Positions 53,593 to 63,800 of a stretch of DNA of 64,000 nucleotides are shown one piece after another. Under the pieces are notes generated by a model, which worked only from the letters and a program-made list of their open reading frames with translations, was not told the DNA's origin and searched no databases. Source of the DNA: Triatoma infestans (Eukaryota; Arthropoda; Insecta; Hemiptera; Reduviidae); NCBI GenBank assembly GCA_011037195.1, contig JAAEAF010001949.1, positions 1 through 64,000 of the forward strand. Reading direction: 5' to 3'. Numbering within the stretch: the stretch's first letter is position 1; every line of letters begins with the position of its first letter. A program made the position numbers and the translations under genes.

Positions 53593-54545
53593 TTTTTTTT
53601 TTTTTGAGGGTTCTGCACGGCGACCATTTTGTTGATCTGTTGATCCCCTCGGTGCCGTATATAGCTTACTCATCAACAGCACCCTCTCCAGGTTGAGCTC
53701 CCTAAGGAATCCCAAAATCCTGGAGGATTCTGTGGTGGATATTTCCTCCTCCCCTATCTGGTAACAACCCAGGCTATTAAATTCTTCTTTGGATGACGGC
53801 ATCACAGTCCGTGAGGTAATGTATCCGGAGTTCCCTCCATTTCCTCACAGAATCTGCATGTGCCATCATCTTCTAAGCCCAGCTTCCTCAGGTGTCCCCT
53901 GAGTCTGCAGTGTCACGTAAGAAATCCCGTAATGACACGGATCTTGTTTTTACTCAGACTTATGCAGGCTTTTGACCTTTCCTGGATGTAGCCTCCCAGA
54001 GAGACCTTGTGGCCTGCCTCAGTCCCGGAAGAATGTTTCAGAGACAAGCTCTTTTCGCCACCTCCTCCTTTTCTTGATTTCTTCTAAGAATAACTGGTCG
54101 TTGAACTCCGCAAAAGGGGTCAGGTCCCAAGAGAGGAGATGCAGCACTTTCTTTTGTCAGAGTGTGGGACCACTTCTTTGCCTTCTGCGCCAAGATGTCC
54201 CGGCGTCTAGAATAGGGTAACTTTATTTCTTTTGCCTAAGTCGTTAAGCTTACCTAGGTAATCACAAACTATCACTAACCCAACCCAATCTAGCACCACT
54301 AATCCCAAACTATCCTAGAACTCATAACACAAGAGCTCAGTGCTTTAATGGCAGCCTGACTGCCGGTTAGGATAACTGTCTCCTGATTCCGATATCCCCT
54401 ATCGAAATCAAACTGAACGCACCTTCCAATGGCGTGAATTTCCGCCTGGAAGATGGTGGAAAAAATACCCATGGGTTCCGAGTGTTTAATTCCAGCCCAG
54501 AAACCCTTTCCCAGTTACCTCGAGACTTGTGTCATGTTGCAATTG
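53593..54545 (-). pseudogene. I-like LINE 3' part, copy 3, reaching the RNase H domain
   Basis: The longest copy. From 54545 downward on the minus strand: GKGFWAGIKHSEPMGIFSTI, then FQAEIHAIGRC (catalytic Glu block), NQETVILTGSQAAIKALSS, where the usual SDSQAA Asp is replaced by Gly, and further down the knuckle and 3' UTR as at 14.1 kb. The first catalytic Asp (TDGS) is also lost. Its 3' UTR ends at a poly-A next to MOD text. The loss of two of the RNase H acid residues, along with frameshifts, shows it is dead. Confidence 0.8.
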
Positions 54546-54554
54546 AATTGATTT

Positions 54555-54612
54555 GGCAGGTATGGTGTAGTAGTGATTATGACATGGACTTATAACGTAT
54601 AAATCTAAAGAC
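54555..54612 (+). mobile_element. SINE-B head fragment
   Basis: GCAGGTATGGTGTAGTAGTG, then ATTATGACATGGACTTATAA; no B box or tail. Confidence 0.6.
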
Positions 54613-54790
54613 ATACTTTCCCCAAAACACCCCAAAATTAATTTTCCAAGGAAAATGTTACAAATAAAAATGATAGGCATTTGTATGTGTAGATAGTATA
54701 GGAAAATTTAAAGAAAATCATTGGAGCCGTTTCCGAGACAATCCTTGAAACCTGAAAAACGCACTCACGTTGGTGGATATAAAAAAGAGG
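54613..54790 (-). mobile_element. MOD fragment
   Basis: AATTTTCCAAGGAAAATGTTAC, GATAGGCATTTGTATGTGTA, AAGAAAATCATTGGAGCCG and AAAACGCACTC: the minus-strand module order. Confidence 0.65.
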
Positions 54791-54799
54791 ATAGGGGGA

Positions 54800-55470
54800 A
54801 GATTGATAACTGGGTGAAATGAGGACACATGAACTGATACTGAACTTACTAATTATATTTAACGATTTTATTGAGTAAAATGATAGGAGATATTAGGAAT
54901 AGAGTGACAGAGCGGTGAGGGATGATTTAAGTTAGCGTGTCGAATATAGAATGATAGAATTGGTTGTTATGAGTCGCTCAGAGTGATGTCATTAGTTAGA
55001 ACTCTTGCTTGTTCTAATGGTAGATTAGCTAATGTAGGTCTAGCTTGGTGAACCTTTCCAAGTTGATCTTGCCTTTGATGCTTGCACTTTAAAGTTTAAC
55101 TGGTGGATTGGTTTGTTAAGCCCCTCAAATGATCGAGTTTTATTCAAATTTTCTTATCGTGTCTATGATCGTTTCTAGGAGAGAGATTGACAGTCGAACT
55201 TTGAAGCCTATTCGCCGATATATTGTACTCAGCGTTACAAAGATTGTGTAATGCGTAGTACACTTGGAAGCTCAGTAGTGGCGCCTCGATGAGGTTGGTA
55301 ATGAAAATATTAATTCCCTGCTTGTGTATGTCCAATTTGCTGGCGATTGGTTCCATTTGCAAAATAGATTTTGGCCGAAATGTTCTAGTCACAGGTGATA
55401 ATGATACCAAAACGGAATAACAAATTTGAGCTTCCTACGTGTTTTGGCTTTTGAGATCTTTTCTTCTCTC
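54800..55470 (-). other. Unassigned, possible LTR-element 5' region
   Basis: An 88-codon minus-strand frame (55144-55410) without recognisable domain. Toward 54800 the minus strand has TCAATAAAATCG (poly-A-signal-like) and GTGTCCTCATTTCACCCAG, as might lie at an LTR edge. Single copy in the window; speculative. Confidence 0.2.
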
Positions 55471-56440
55471 TCGCTCACACACACGCGCACACACACACAC
55501 ACTCTATATATACATATCTATCATTGACTAATATTTTTTTCGTACTTACAAGTTCTCAAAACTTACATTTCCAGTGAAAAGTCAATTCTGAAATTGAAAA
55601 TATTTCTTATAGTATATTTCTTACAGAATATTCTTACAGTAGTAAGATAAAGTGAAAACAAAAAACGGACAGAAAGTATAAGCAAACAACTATCTTGTAG
55701 AACTATCTTGCCTATTGCAATTTGTGCATGTTTAGCATGACATTGGCTGCAAAAGCCTGAAAGATCATGCAACTTTTAATACATACGTTAAATAGATTTG
55801 TTGTTTTTAGAATATTTCGGTTAAAATTATAAATAATTCATTCCTTCATTCAACGTTTCAAAAAAGAATAATCGCAATAATTTTTAAACTACAAAAACTT
55901 TACAAAAAAAATGTAAAAAACAAAAAAAAACTGAAAATAGAATGGAAATAAAATAATCATTTCCCATTTTGTTGTTTGCTTTTAATTCCTTTGGGGTGGT
56001 GGTGGGGGGGGCGGTAAAGAGGAGAAAGGTAGTTTCCAATTTTCATTACAATGTTCATTGCATAAACAATACAAGTGTATATATGTAGATGGGCGGAGGA
56101 TAGAAATGAGAGTAGGAAAAGAGCAGATCTGGCCGATTTGTTTTTCTATTACATCGCTATATCTAACCCCTGTATACACATGAGAATTGAATACAAAATC
56201 TGGCTCCCTCAATTTTACAAGATTGATCTGAATATTACCTCCCCGGTATTCAAACCATCAACTGTTAAACAAAAACATCGGCCAACTAGAAAATTCTTAT
56301 TTAATATTAATATGGATACAATCCCTTTAATACAGATACACTTCCTCACTAATCTTACTAGGTCAGTATTACTTTTTTATTTTTTTATTTTTTTCGATTT
56401 TAATATTTATACAATATTTATTTTATAGCAATTAGGTTTT
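55471..56440. other. No supported gene
   Basis: Chance frames only, including a 117-codon plus frame at 56075-56428 ending in Phe/Ile-rich low-complexity translation of poly-T, and a CA repeat near 55485. Confidence 0.45.
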
Positions 56441-56454
56441 TTTCCAATTCTCTC

Positions 56455-56960
56455 ACTGTTTTAAGAGAAATTAATAATGATTGTGCCAAATTGTCTAAAC
56501 TGAGTTTTTTCGTCGGTAATACATTACATTTTGAGGTCCCTGGAATACGAAAAATCCAACTGTCTGTATGTATGTACACCACCTCTTCTAAATAAAAAGT
56601 AAAGTAAAGTTAATGCCTATTTTTTCAGGCGGGCTTAACGTCCAACTACTAAATTAGGTGTCGTGGACGGGGGCGGAAGCACGTACTTTACTATTAATAT
56701 TTTTTAAACAAATATAAAATTTAGCAGTTATACGCTGGACTCGAACTGGGGACCTCCCACTCACAAGTCCATGCTCATAACCACTACACCAACACCCGCC
56801 CCATCTCTTCTAAATAATTTTTTACTAATTTTTTTTTCTTCAGATTTACTCGAAAATGACCCCCAACGATTTTCTTCAAACTATAATAACTATACTGGTA
56901 AATGTCTTAACATATTTTGTTCGGAAAAATTTGAATTTTTCAAGAGGATGCTCTGGTGAT
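56455..56960 (+). mobile_element. MOD element, interrupted by SINE-B
   Basis: GATTGTGCCAAATTGTCTAA, TTTTGAGGTCCCTGGAATAC, CTGTCTGTATGTATGTA (head), then after the SINE ATTTACTCGAAAATGACCCC and CAACGATTTTCTTCAAACT. Confidence 0.7.
56596..56800 (-). mobile_element. SINE-B inside MOD, with target duplication
   Basis: Minus-strand SINE-B with (AAAGT)n at its tail side, AATGCCTATTTTTTCAGGCG, TTAACGTCCAACTACTAAAT, B-box complement TGGACTCGAACTGG, and head complement TCATAACCACTACACCAACA. CTCTTCTAAATAA flanks it on both sides. It sits in a different MOD copy and in the opposite orientation from the SINE-B at 12.3 kb. Confidence 0.9.
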
Positions 56961-57690
56961 GCAAGTAACATTAAACTTTCCAGCAAAAACTATTAATTCA
57001 GAGCGTTTATAGTTTTTAACTAACCAGTGTAAGTTTAAAATATATTAGATACATTTTTATAATTCTCAAGTTTTAAAATAAACTGTTGGCAGGAAGTGCA
57101 CGTTTCGAAAAAGCATCAGAATTAAACTGATTCACTTGGAAGCTTTAAAGTTGGCATATACTCGAGACTTTGGATTTAGACTCGAAATTATCTAGTCGTT
57201 CTTTGTTTAAGAAATTGAACATAATGACACTGCTAGCCATATTTTTTTATTTTTCAATGCCTCGTTTATGTAAAGTGTAATGAAGGCGCCAATTTCTATG
57301 TTTTTCGCAAGCTCATGATCATTCATCACCAGAAAAACGCAATAATCTTGTCCAGAATAGAAACAGATTGACAAAAGTTCTTACCAGCTTCCATAGTTTG
57401 TCCATCTCTCTTTACAACTATTTACTAGAGAATATAAAAAAAATAATACTTTGAAGTATTTCAAAACTAATGTTACAAAAAACTGTTTATTAGCTCACCC
57501 GCTGTATGAGGATACATGAATATTTTAAAATTAAGATTTTTGTCTTGACAATTTTGTGAATTCAAATTATATTATTAACTTGACCTTGCCTTGATAAGGA
57601 TGTAGCTTTTTTTTCTGACAATAAAAATAAAATAAATATCGAATATCAAACTAGAATTTCCTTCAGTTTTTTTTTTATTTGAAACATTTT
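56961..57690. other. No recognisable gene
   Basis: AT-rich, chance frames only. Confidence 0.45.
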
Positions 57691-57699
57691 TTTATTTTA

Positions 57700-57922
57700 G
57701 GCAACCTGAAAGATTTATTGTGCTCCCCCCCGGTGCATTCTCACTGCACTGCCGGTCTCCAAGCAGTATTCTCTACCATAAACAACACTGCCCATCACCG
57801 GACAGTGAATTGTAGAGGCTCCTAGGAAGAGAAAATCTAAGGGCAGCATGCTGGATTCAATTCCAGGACCTCCGCGTTGCTAGTCCAGCACGCTTCCACA
57901 GAGCTAATCCCTTCCTTTTCCC
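57700..57922 (-). mobile_element. SINE-A2 copy
   Basis: Complement tail CAACCTGAAAGATTTATTGTG, then a run of C, body GGACAGTGAATTGTAGAGGCTC, head complement GCTAGTCCAGCACGC and ATCCCTTCC. Next to the same composite flank as at 12.98 kb. Confidence 0.88.
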
Positions 57923-58085
57923 TTGGCTTGGGCCAATTAACTAGGTAGAGACTCTAATGTGTATACTATGTTTGTCCTTGTCTGTAAAGTATATCGCGTA
58001 CTGTTCTGGACAAAGTAACCCGTCGGGGTCGATATTCCCCAAGTAACTGCATGCAACAGATACCCCTTGCGGGCTGGGGGTGGAA
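57923..58085. repeat. Composite repeat, uninterrupted copy
   Basis: Contains GTTTGTCCTTGTCTGTAAAG followed within about 10 bp by TACTGTTCTGGACAAAG and CCCCAAGTAACTGCATGCAA. Compared with 12.98-13.93 kb it lacks the 747-bp LTR-1, serving as an approximate empty site. Confidence 0.75.
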
Positions 58086-58234
58086 GGAGTCTTGACAGTT
58101 ATTTCAAACTGCCATAACAAGCTTTGTTGGTTGACACAGAAGGTGCTGCTGCCACAAGTCACACTCAGATATATAATGTAGAATCACTCCCACCTTTGTT
58201 ATGTCAAACCCAAACTAAATATTTCTAAACATTT

Positions 58235-59215
58235 TCAGTTTGGAAATCAATAAACTGAATAGAATTATTTTTGAATGGAAATACGACGATACTGCAATTC
58301 TTTCTCCTTATGTGGATCCTGTCATGGCAACTCGTGCTCTACAATCTCATCTTCATATTCTTGAACCTTGGCTCCGGCAGTGGAGGATCAAAGCAAATGA
58401 ATTTCAATCCAAACTCATAGTATTCACCTTAAACAAAAAAACTCTTCCTCCTCTTTACTTTAACAATATTATCCTTCACATTGCGAACCAAGTACGAAAT
58501 CTCGGATTATTTCTTGACAAACGACTAACATGGAACCCTCATACCAGACTGAAACGAATTGACTGCAACTTAAGATATAAAATGCTAAAACGACTACTTG
58601 ACAAACGTTCAAAACTGACTTTAAGGAACAAAAAATGCTATATACTGCTCTTTTAGCCCCCATTTGGACATACGGCATAGAACTCTACGGCACTGCAAAA
58701 CAATCCAACCTTAACCGACTTCAAACTCTACAATCTAAGATCCTAAGAACAGTAGTTGATGCTCCCTTCTACGTCTCCAACCACACAATCCACTCCGACC
58801 TTAACATTCCATTCATCTCAGAGCTAGCCCAATTTCGTTACACAAAATTTCACTCCAAACTAAATTGTCACCATAATCCTCTGATCCAGAATATGTCAAC
58901 CAGAACACTGTCCAAAAATCCTTGTCGGAGGCTGAAGCGGCGGTGGCCACGCGACCATCTTAACGTATAACGTCGCCCTTCTAGGGTAGCTGCTGTGTAA
59001 GCTTGCCATAGTGGCAAACTAACGGCTTCCATCACTGGATGGTCGTCGTTCATATCTCTCAAGTAACATGTACATATATATATATGTACACAAATTACGC
59101 ACTCATCACTTTTGCTTGTTGTACATTGTATACAGTTGCAAAATAAATTAATAAATTAAAAAAAAAGAAGAATGAATTAAAAAAAAAAAAAAAAAAAAGA
59201 AAAAAAAAAGAACTT
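58235..59215 (+). pseudogene. Jockey-clade LINE, RT C-terminal part to poly-A tail
   Basis: 5'-truncated at the RT catalytic box. It starts with YDDTAILSPY, where the family has YADDTA (one residue missing). The first frame (58240-58656) continues LEPWLRQWRIKANEFQSKL, NLGLFLDKRLTWNPHT and LLDKRSKL. A single-base frameshift in an A-run near 58630 moves it to 58635-58970: LLAPIWTYGIELYGTAKQSN, LQSKILRTVVDAPFYVSN, TIHSDLNIPFISELAQ, ending NPCRRLKRRWPRDHLNV. This is the thumb and C-terminus of Jockey ORF2; no RNase H follows, as expected. The 3' UTR ends AAATAAATTAATAAATTAAA in a long A-rich tail. The best preserved LINE coding sequence in the window after R1. Confidence 0.92.
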
Positions 59216-59565
59216 TATAATATTTTAGAATAAAGGTATTTCTAAATATTCCTATTTTTAAATAGACATGATTGTATATTCGGCTCAGCAAAATAAATAA
59301 ATAAATTTTAAAACAAGAACAAAAAAAAAATACACATAGTCATAACGTATACTATCGAGTATCTTGTTTAATCCATTTACCATAAAATAAACAATCTATA
59401 AAACGAAATAAACATACATAGAGCAACATAAACAGTTAAATAGAAGTTGGAGAATTGAAAATTTAATAATATATACTTTTATTAATGTTTCTTATTTAAA
59501 TATTATTTCCGACATTGAAAAAAAAACTACGTAATAGAAAACATAGATTTACTTTCTCTTATTAC
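59216..59565. other. AT-rich DNA, no gene
   Basis: Nothing recognised. Confidence 0.5.
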
Positions 59566-59569
59566 GAGC

Positions 59570-60394
59570 AAGTTTTTTCCCTAGGAAGGGTATGAAGAAA
59601 ATGTTTTGATAATAAAATATCTTAAAATAGAACAAAATTGCAGGAAGCGATTCAAATAAAGCGCACTTCCGGTTTACTAATTTCTTTAAAACTCGCAAAT
59701 TTTGGCCATCTATTTATTTCTAATTAATTTTGTTTGAATGATGACTTTTTTATAATTAACTATGATAGCATTTTAGAGAAAAACATAACCCCATTCCCCC
59801 CCCCCCTAAAAGTGCCATTAAATGAATTTTCCCAGAGAAATGTTTTTTATATAAAAGTTGGTAGATCTTTGCATGTTTAGTTTATATATTAAGTTTCAAC
59901 ATAATCGTCGGAGCCATTTTTGAGAAAATTGCGCGAAAGTGAATAAATCATTTAGTAAAGTGGTAAAGTAAAAGCACTTCCGGTTATCCGATTTTTTTTT
60001 CAAACTCGGAATTTCAACAACATATTTAATTCTAATTAACATTATTTAGTAGTCAAAATTGTCTAATATACTGAAATAGCACTTTAGATGAAAACCTAAC
60101 TCCACCCCTCCCATAAAAGTGCCCTTAAATGCATTTTTCCGGTGAAATGTTTCAAATAAAAGTTGTTGCTCTTTATATGTATGGTTGTTGTTCCAAGTTT
60201 AAAGAAAATCGTCTGGGCCATTTTTGAGAAGATCGCAAAAAAGTAAAAAATCTAACTAGTAGAGTGGTACTTTCGGTTGAGGAATTTCGACAGATAACGT
60301 ACTGTCAGATCTCATGGTGATACCTGAACGGAATATCAAGTTTCAACTTTCTATGGTTTTTCGTTTTTGAGCTATGCTGTTCATATACATATAT

Positions 60395-60439
<45 letters not shown>

Positions 60440-60570
60440 ACACACAACACACAGACCATTTGCTAAAAATCAGTTTTTTTGGAGTCAGGGGACCTCAAAA
60501 CGGATATTTCCGATAAAAACTCGATATCGAAAATTTGACACTAGGAGTAAGAGAAAGTAAAAAACGGATT
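59570..60570 (-). mobile_element. MOD element, long copy with 5' end
   Basis: On the minus strand it starts at about 60565 with ACTTTCTCTTACTCCTAG, TGTCAAATTTTCGATATCGA, GAGGTCCCCTGACTCCAAAA and a (TG)n tract, followed by ATCTGACAGTACG, GGAATTTCGACAG in complement, and three modules: CACTTCCGG complements near 59665 and 59978, and a third TTTCGGTTGAG complement near 60270. Period about 295-310 bp. The best copy for defining the 5' terminus. Confidence 0.85.
60411..60455. repeat. (CA)n in MOD head
   Basis: About 20 CA/AC units with ACATAC units before. The microsatellite is at the same place in several MOD heads (8.02, 11.58 kb), so it is part of the element. Confidence 0.9.
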
Positions 60571-60754
60571 GATGGATTTTCTTGAAACTTCGTATACCAT
60601 ATACACAAATAATTATCTATAACTTTTATTTCAAAAGTTTTCCCCGTGAAAATTGATTATCCTAGGGAGAAAAGTAGCGTAAAGCTTCCCTCTAAAGTAT
60701 CATTTCAATTCGAAGTATAACCTAAGTGATTATCAATATATATTAGATGTTTTG

Positions 60755-60905
60755 TATGGTTGGTTCCGCAGAGCTAGAAAGGATCAGAGATATTTTCCGA
60801 GTTAGCCTGCTTCTTTTTGTGGTCATCGACCGGTTTCAGGATGTTCGCCCATCATTAGAATGTTTTTTGTCAAACAGTGCAATAACATAGACTAGCACAG
60901 AGGAA
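60755..60905 (-). repeat. Dispersed repeat with hammerhead-like core, copy 2
   Basis: Complement of the 1.74-1.9 kb repeat: CAGAGATATTTTCCGAG, TGGTCATCGACCGGTTTCAG, GTTCGCCCATCATTAG. The motif (60823-60862) has the core CTAATGA instead of CTGATGA, and ACCGGT before C-GATG. Confidence 0.7.
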
Positions 60906-60993
60906 ATACAATTGATATATTGGATTTTAAAAGTCTTTGTTATGACGGAACTAGGTTAAGAGGAGTGTGTTGCTACCTGAATGGGAAAACACA

Positions 60994-61303
60994 TGTTTCT
61001 GTTCTTTAAAGACGTTGTTCCCTTTTAAAATGGAAACATCAATGAGTGGGGGTTGTATAACTTAAATTATGTATTTTTGAAGGAGATTCTTCTTTGATGT
61101 TTTTGTCCTTTAAAGACGTTGTTCCCTTTTAAAATGGAAACATCAATGAGTGGGGATGTATAACTTAAATTATGTATTTTTGAAGGAGATTCTTCTTTGA
61201 TGTTTCTGTCCTTTAAAGACGTTGTTTCCTTTTAAAATGGAAACATCAATGAGTGGGGATGTATAACTTAAATTATGTATTTTTGAAGGAGATTCTTCTT
61301 TGA
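60994..61303. repeat. 103-bp tandem repeat, three copies
   Basis: TAAAGACGTTGTT(C/T)CC begins at 61007, 61111 and 61214 (spacing 104 and 103). Each unit has ATGGAAACATCAATGAGTGG and AAGGAGATTCTTCTTTGAT. Copies differ at only a few positions. Confidence 0.95.
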
Positions 61304-61640
61304 TAATTATTTACCCTTACCATCTTATTATTTCTATTATTAATTTATAATAGAGCGAAATAACACGATAGTATCAGCCGTGGGCCACCGTGGAATAGTT
61401 ACTGATAAGAAATGATGGAATCCGAGCTGAATGATCGTAAGATAGTATAGATACATAACTACATACACCATCCACGCAAGCATGTATACTTAAATATGTT
61501 TTTTTTTTTTTTTTTTTTTTTTTTTACAGGCCTAAATATAGTCTAAACGAGCTTAAATACAGACATTTATAGCTATTTCACTGAAAAAATTATACAAGTA
61601 CGTTATCTAATCTTAATGTATGTAACGTACACTCCACATG
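61304..61640. other. No gene; long poly-T
   Basis: A poly-T run of about 27 bases at 61500-61526; otherwise nothing recognised. Confidence 0.5.
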
Positions 61641-62150
61641 CACATTTTATTTTCTTGACTTACATGCATTCTTCACATATGTACAAACTTGGAAGATGTT
61701 TCGATTCGTATGTACAGACTCACAAACTAGCAGATTTAAAACTAAAATCTGTTTGATTTTTAAGACATAACATAAATAAAATGTTGTGTATTGTTTATTG
61801 CATTTTCTATTGCTATTGTGGGAAGAGTGTTTTGAATAATGGTTCACTGGCAAATTTTCTCTGTTTGTTTATTAAATTTTGTGTCTTGTGTTTATATATT
61901 TCGAGTTGTTCCATTATGTCAAGTCGTCGTCCTTTGTTGCCTGGATGTATTTGCTTCATCGTGGTCGTGATGTCATCGGGTTTATGTTTGTTTGTGTTTA
62001 GGTTTTTGGCATAATTTGAATCAACTTGGTTGTACTTGTATGATCTGATGTTTTCGGTAAATCGTTCCCTGATTATTCTGCCTGTATGACCCACTTGAAT
62101 GTCGTTAAAGTCCGGGCATTTTAACTCATAAATCCCAACTGCTGTCATAT
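61640..62150 (-). pseudogene. Penelope-like GIY-YIG endonuclease fragment
   Basis: The minus-strand frame at 61813-62148 reads GIYELKCPDFNDIQVGHTGR, RERFTENIRSY, SNYAKNLNTNKHKP and, near the end, LDIMEQLEIYKHKTQ. This is the GIY-YIG nuclease domain found at the C-terminus of Penelope-like retroelements. The second catalytic-site block is QVGHTGR where YVGQTGR or YIGQTGR is usual, so a key Tyr is lost, as is the preceding Cys pair partner. RT is absent. It belongs to a different subfamily from the 24.5-kb fragment (GHTGR against GQTKE). Confidence 0.75.
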
Positions 62151-62179
62151 ACGTTAGTAAACTTTGTACGAGTGCGGAT

Positions 62180-62888
62180 ATATTATTTATTATTTGTCTG
62201 TGGGGAAGGAATCCCTACGCCATCCAAAGCCTTACCGGGCCCATATCCGGTCCTTACCCCAAAAAAAACAACAACAAACCGGGTCTATAACAAAAATCCA
62301 GATCCGGATCTAATACATCAAAGATTCACCACAGTCCGAATAAATCGGACAGTAACCTTAAGCGGAAATAGCCTAAGCTCTTCCACAGACATCCTATTCC
62401 GACCAAAGGTCCTGAACCTAATTTCCTCACAAGTCATACGATGGATGGGTGTTTCCTCCTCTGTCTCACAGACTCTACAAAGTGGAACCGGCATGAGCCC
62501 CATTATGTAGAGATGTCTCCTTAAACCACAGTGTCCAGTAAGAGTCCAACCAGATGCCTGAGAGCGCTCCATGAGAAACACAGCAACGTCTCACTAATGG
62601 CCTTGTCCGGACCCCCGTTTAGCATTTTGGACTGCCGAAAACCAACTGAGCTCATCCATAAGGATGAATGCTGTGAAGCTGTCCATGTCTGGAAGCCTGA
62701 CAGACATGTGCCAGAAGACACGCCAACAGCAGGCTCGGGACCAATGAAAGGAAGAGAGGCGCCTAATTTGGCAAACCTATCCACCTCCTCATTCCCAAAA
62801 ATTCCCATGTAACCTGGTACCCAAACTAGAAGCACATCCTTCAGAGAAGAAATGACTCTTCCAGTCTAACACCAACCTGGAAGTGAAG
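62180..62888 (-). pseudogene. I-like LINE, RNase H end, knuckle and tail
   Basis: Same family as 37.9-38.67 kb. The minus-strand frame at 62521-62835 reads LLVWVPGYMGIFGNEEVDRF, with GYM in place of the conserved His block (GHM), then a linker; the frame at 62318-62581 continues GHCGLRRHLYIMGLMPVPLC, RVCETEEETPIHRMTCEEIR. The 3' UTR has CCGGATCTGGATTTTTGTTA, and the TAATA-type tail begins at about 62190. Two overlapping frames, so at least one frameshift. 5'-truncated at about 62888, inside the repeat that carries the hammerhead-like core. Confidence 0.85.
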
Positions 62889-62909
62889 AGTGCAGATATA
62901 ACAAAGAAT

Positions 62910-63075
62910 TTTAATATCCAGTGTATCAACTATATTTGCTTTGTGCAAGTCTATATTATTACACTGTTTTGACCACAGTAAACGATCCTGGTTTATGGGC
63001 GAACGCTCGAAACCGGTCGATGGCCACAAAAAAAAGTAGCAGGCTATCACGAAAAATATCTCTGATATATTAAAT
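62910..63075 (+). repeat. Dispersed repeat with hammerhead-like core, copy 3
   Basis: CCAGTGTATCAACTATATTTG, TTTGTGCAAGTCTAT, GGGCGAACGCTCGAAACCGG, TCGATGGCCAC, AAAATATCTCTG. In the motif (62984-63022) the 5' core is CTGGTTTA instead of CTGATGA, while CGAAACCGGTCGATG is intact. Confidence 0.75.
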
Positions 63076-63079
63076 GTAT

Positions 63080-63480
63080 TGATAGAATTCCAAATTTTGA
63101 AGATAATCTGTGGACTGTACAGAAAAGGTTTTTGAGTATTTTTTTTTTAAATTTTCTTGAAAACGGTTGCAACGATTTTCCTTAAAGCTAGAATACTCAC
63201 TGCTCACGTGAGACACGTGTCACTTTTATTTAAAAATATTTCTTCCAAACAGTTGATTTTAGGGAGGTTTTGTGAATAAGTATTAAATTTAAACTTCACA
63301 AGCTTCGTTAATTTTGATATGGGGCGCTCCCGGTATACAAGAAAATTCCTACAAATTTTTTTTTAAAAGGCCAGCCCAACTAATCATTATAAATGTAGCG
63401 ATTTTAAAGAAAATTAATTAATTAAATTGTATTAATTAGTATAAAAGAGAGAGTTGTGTGAGCGTTTCACACCAGATTTT
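63080..63480 (+). mobile_element. MOD element, 3' end
   Basis: AACGGTTGCAACGATTTTCC, ACTTTTATTTAAAAATATTTC, then the terminal AGAGAGAGTTGTGTGAGCG and TTTCACACCAGATTTTT, equal to the ends at 12.6 and 17.63 kb. Confidence 0.75.
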
Positions 63481-63759
63481 TTTTTTTTCCTAATGTGGAA
63501 GATTAAATAAAGGAAAAAAAGAATATGGGGTTCCTTGTTTTTTTTTTTTTTATCTCTTTTCTGAATTAATTGAAGTAAAAAGTACAAAGAAGAAGAGAAG
63601 AAAAAAAACTTGGTTTTGAACGGATAACCTTTTTATCTGTGGTTGTGGAGAGAGCTTTGGAAATATATTATAGCTTAATAAAAGTTAGAAGTTGAGTGCT
63701 CTATTGAGTCTGCCACTAAACTTTTCAATAGCCTAACACTTTCGCCTTTGTGGTGACCG

Positions 63760-63800
63760 CGAAAGGAGGAACTGGCGTTGACCCAGCATCTTGAATAAAA
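63760..63800 (+). mobile_element. SINE-C fragment
   Basis: GGCGTTGACCCAGCATCTTGA matches the SINE-C body at 37.54 kb. The head is not recognisable; a similar upstream word (CCTTTGTGG...AAGGAG...ACTGG) occurs at 16.47 kb. Confidence 0.45.

Noticed and set aside
55144..55410. 88-codon minus-strand frame as a possible small gene
   Set aside because: No recognisable domain, single copy here, no start context or partner; kept only as unassigned sequence.
56075..56428. 117-codon plus frame
   Set aside because: The second half is a translation of T-rich low-complexity sequence and the first half shows no domain.
61500..61526. Poly-T run as the end of a minus-strand retroposon
   Set aside because: No element body or target duplication could be recognised beside it.
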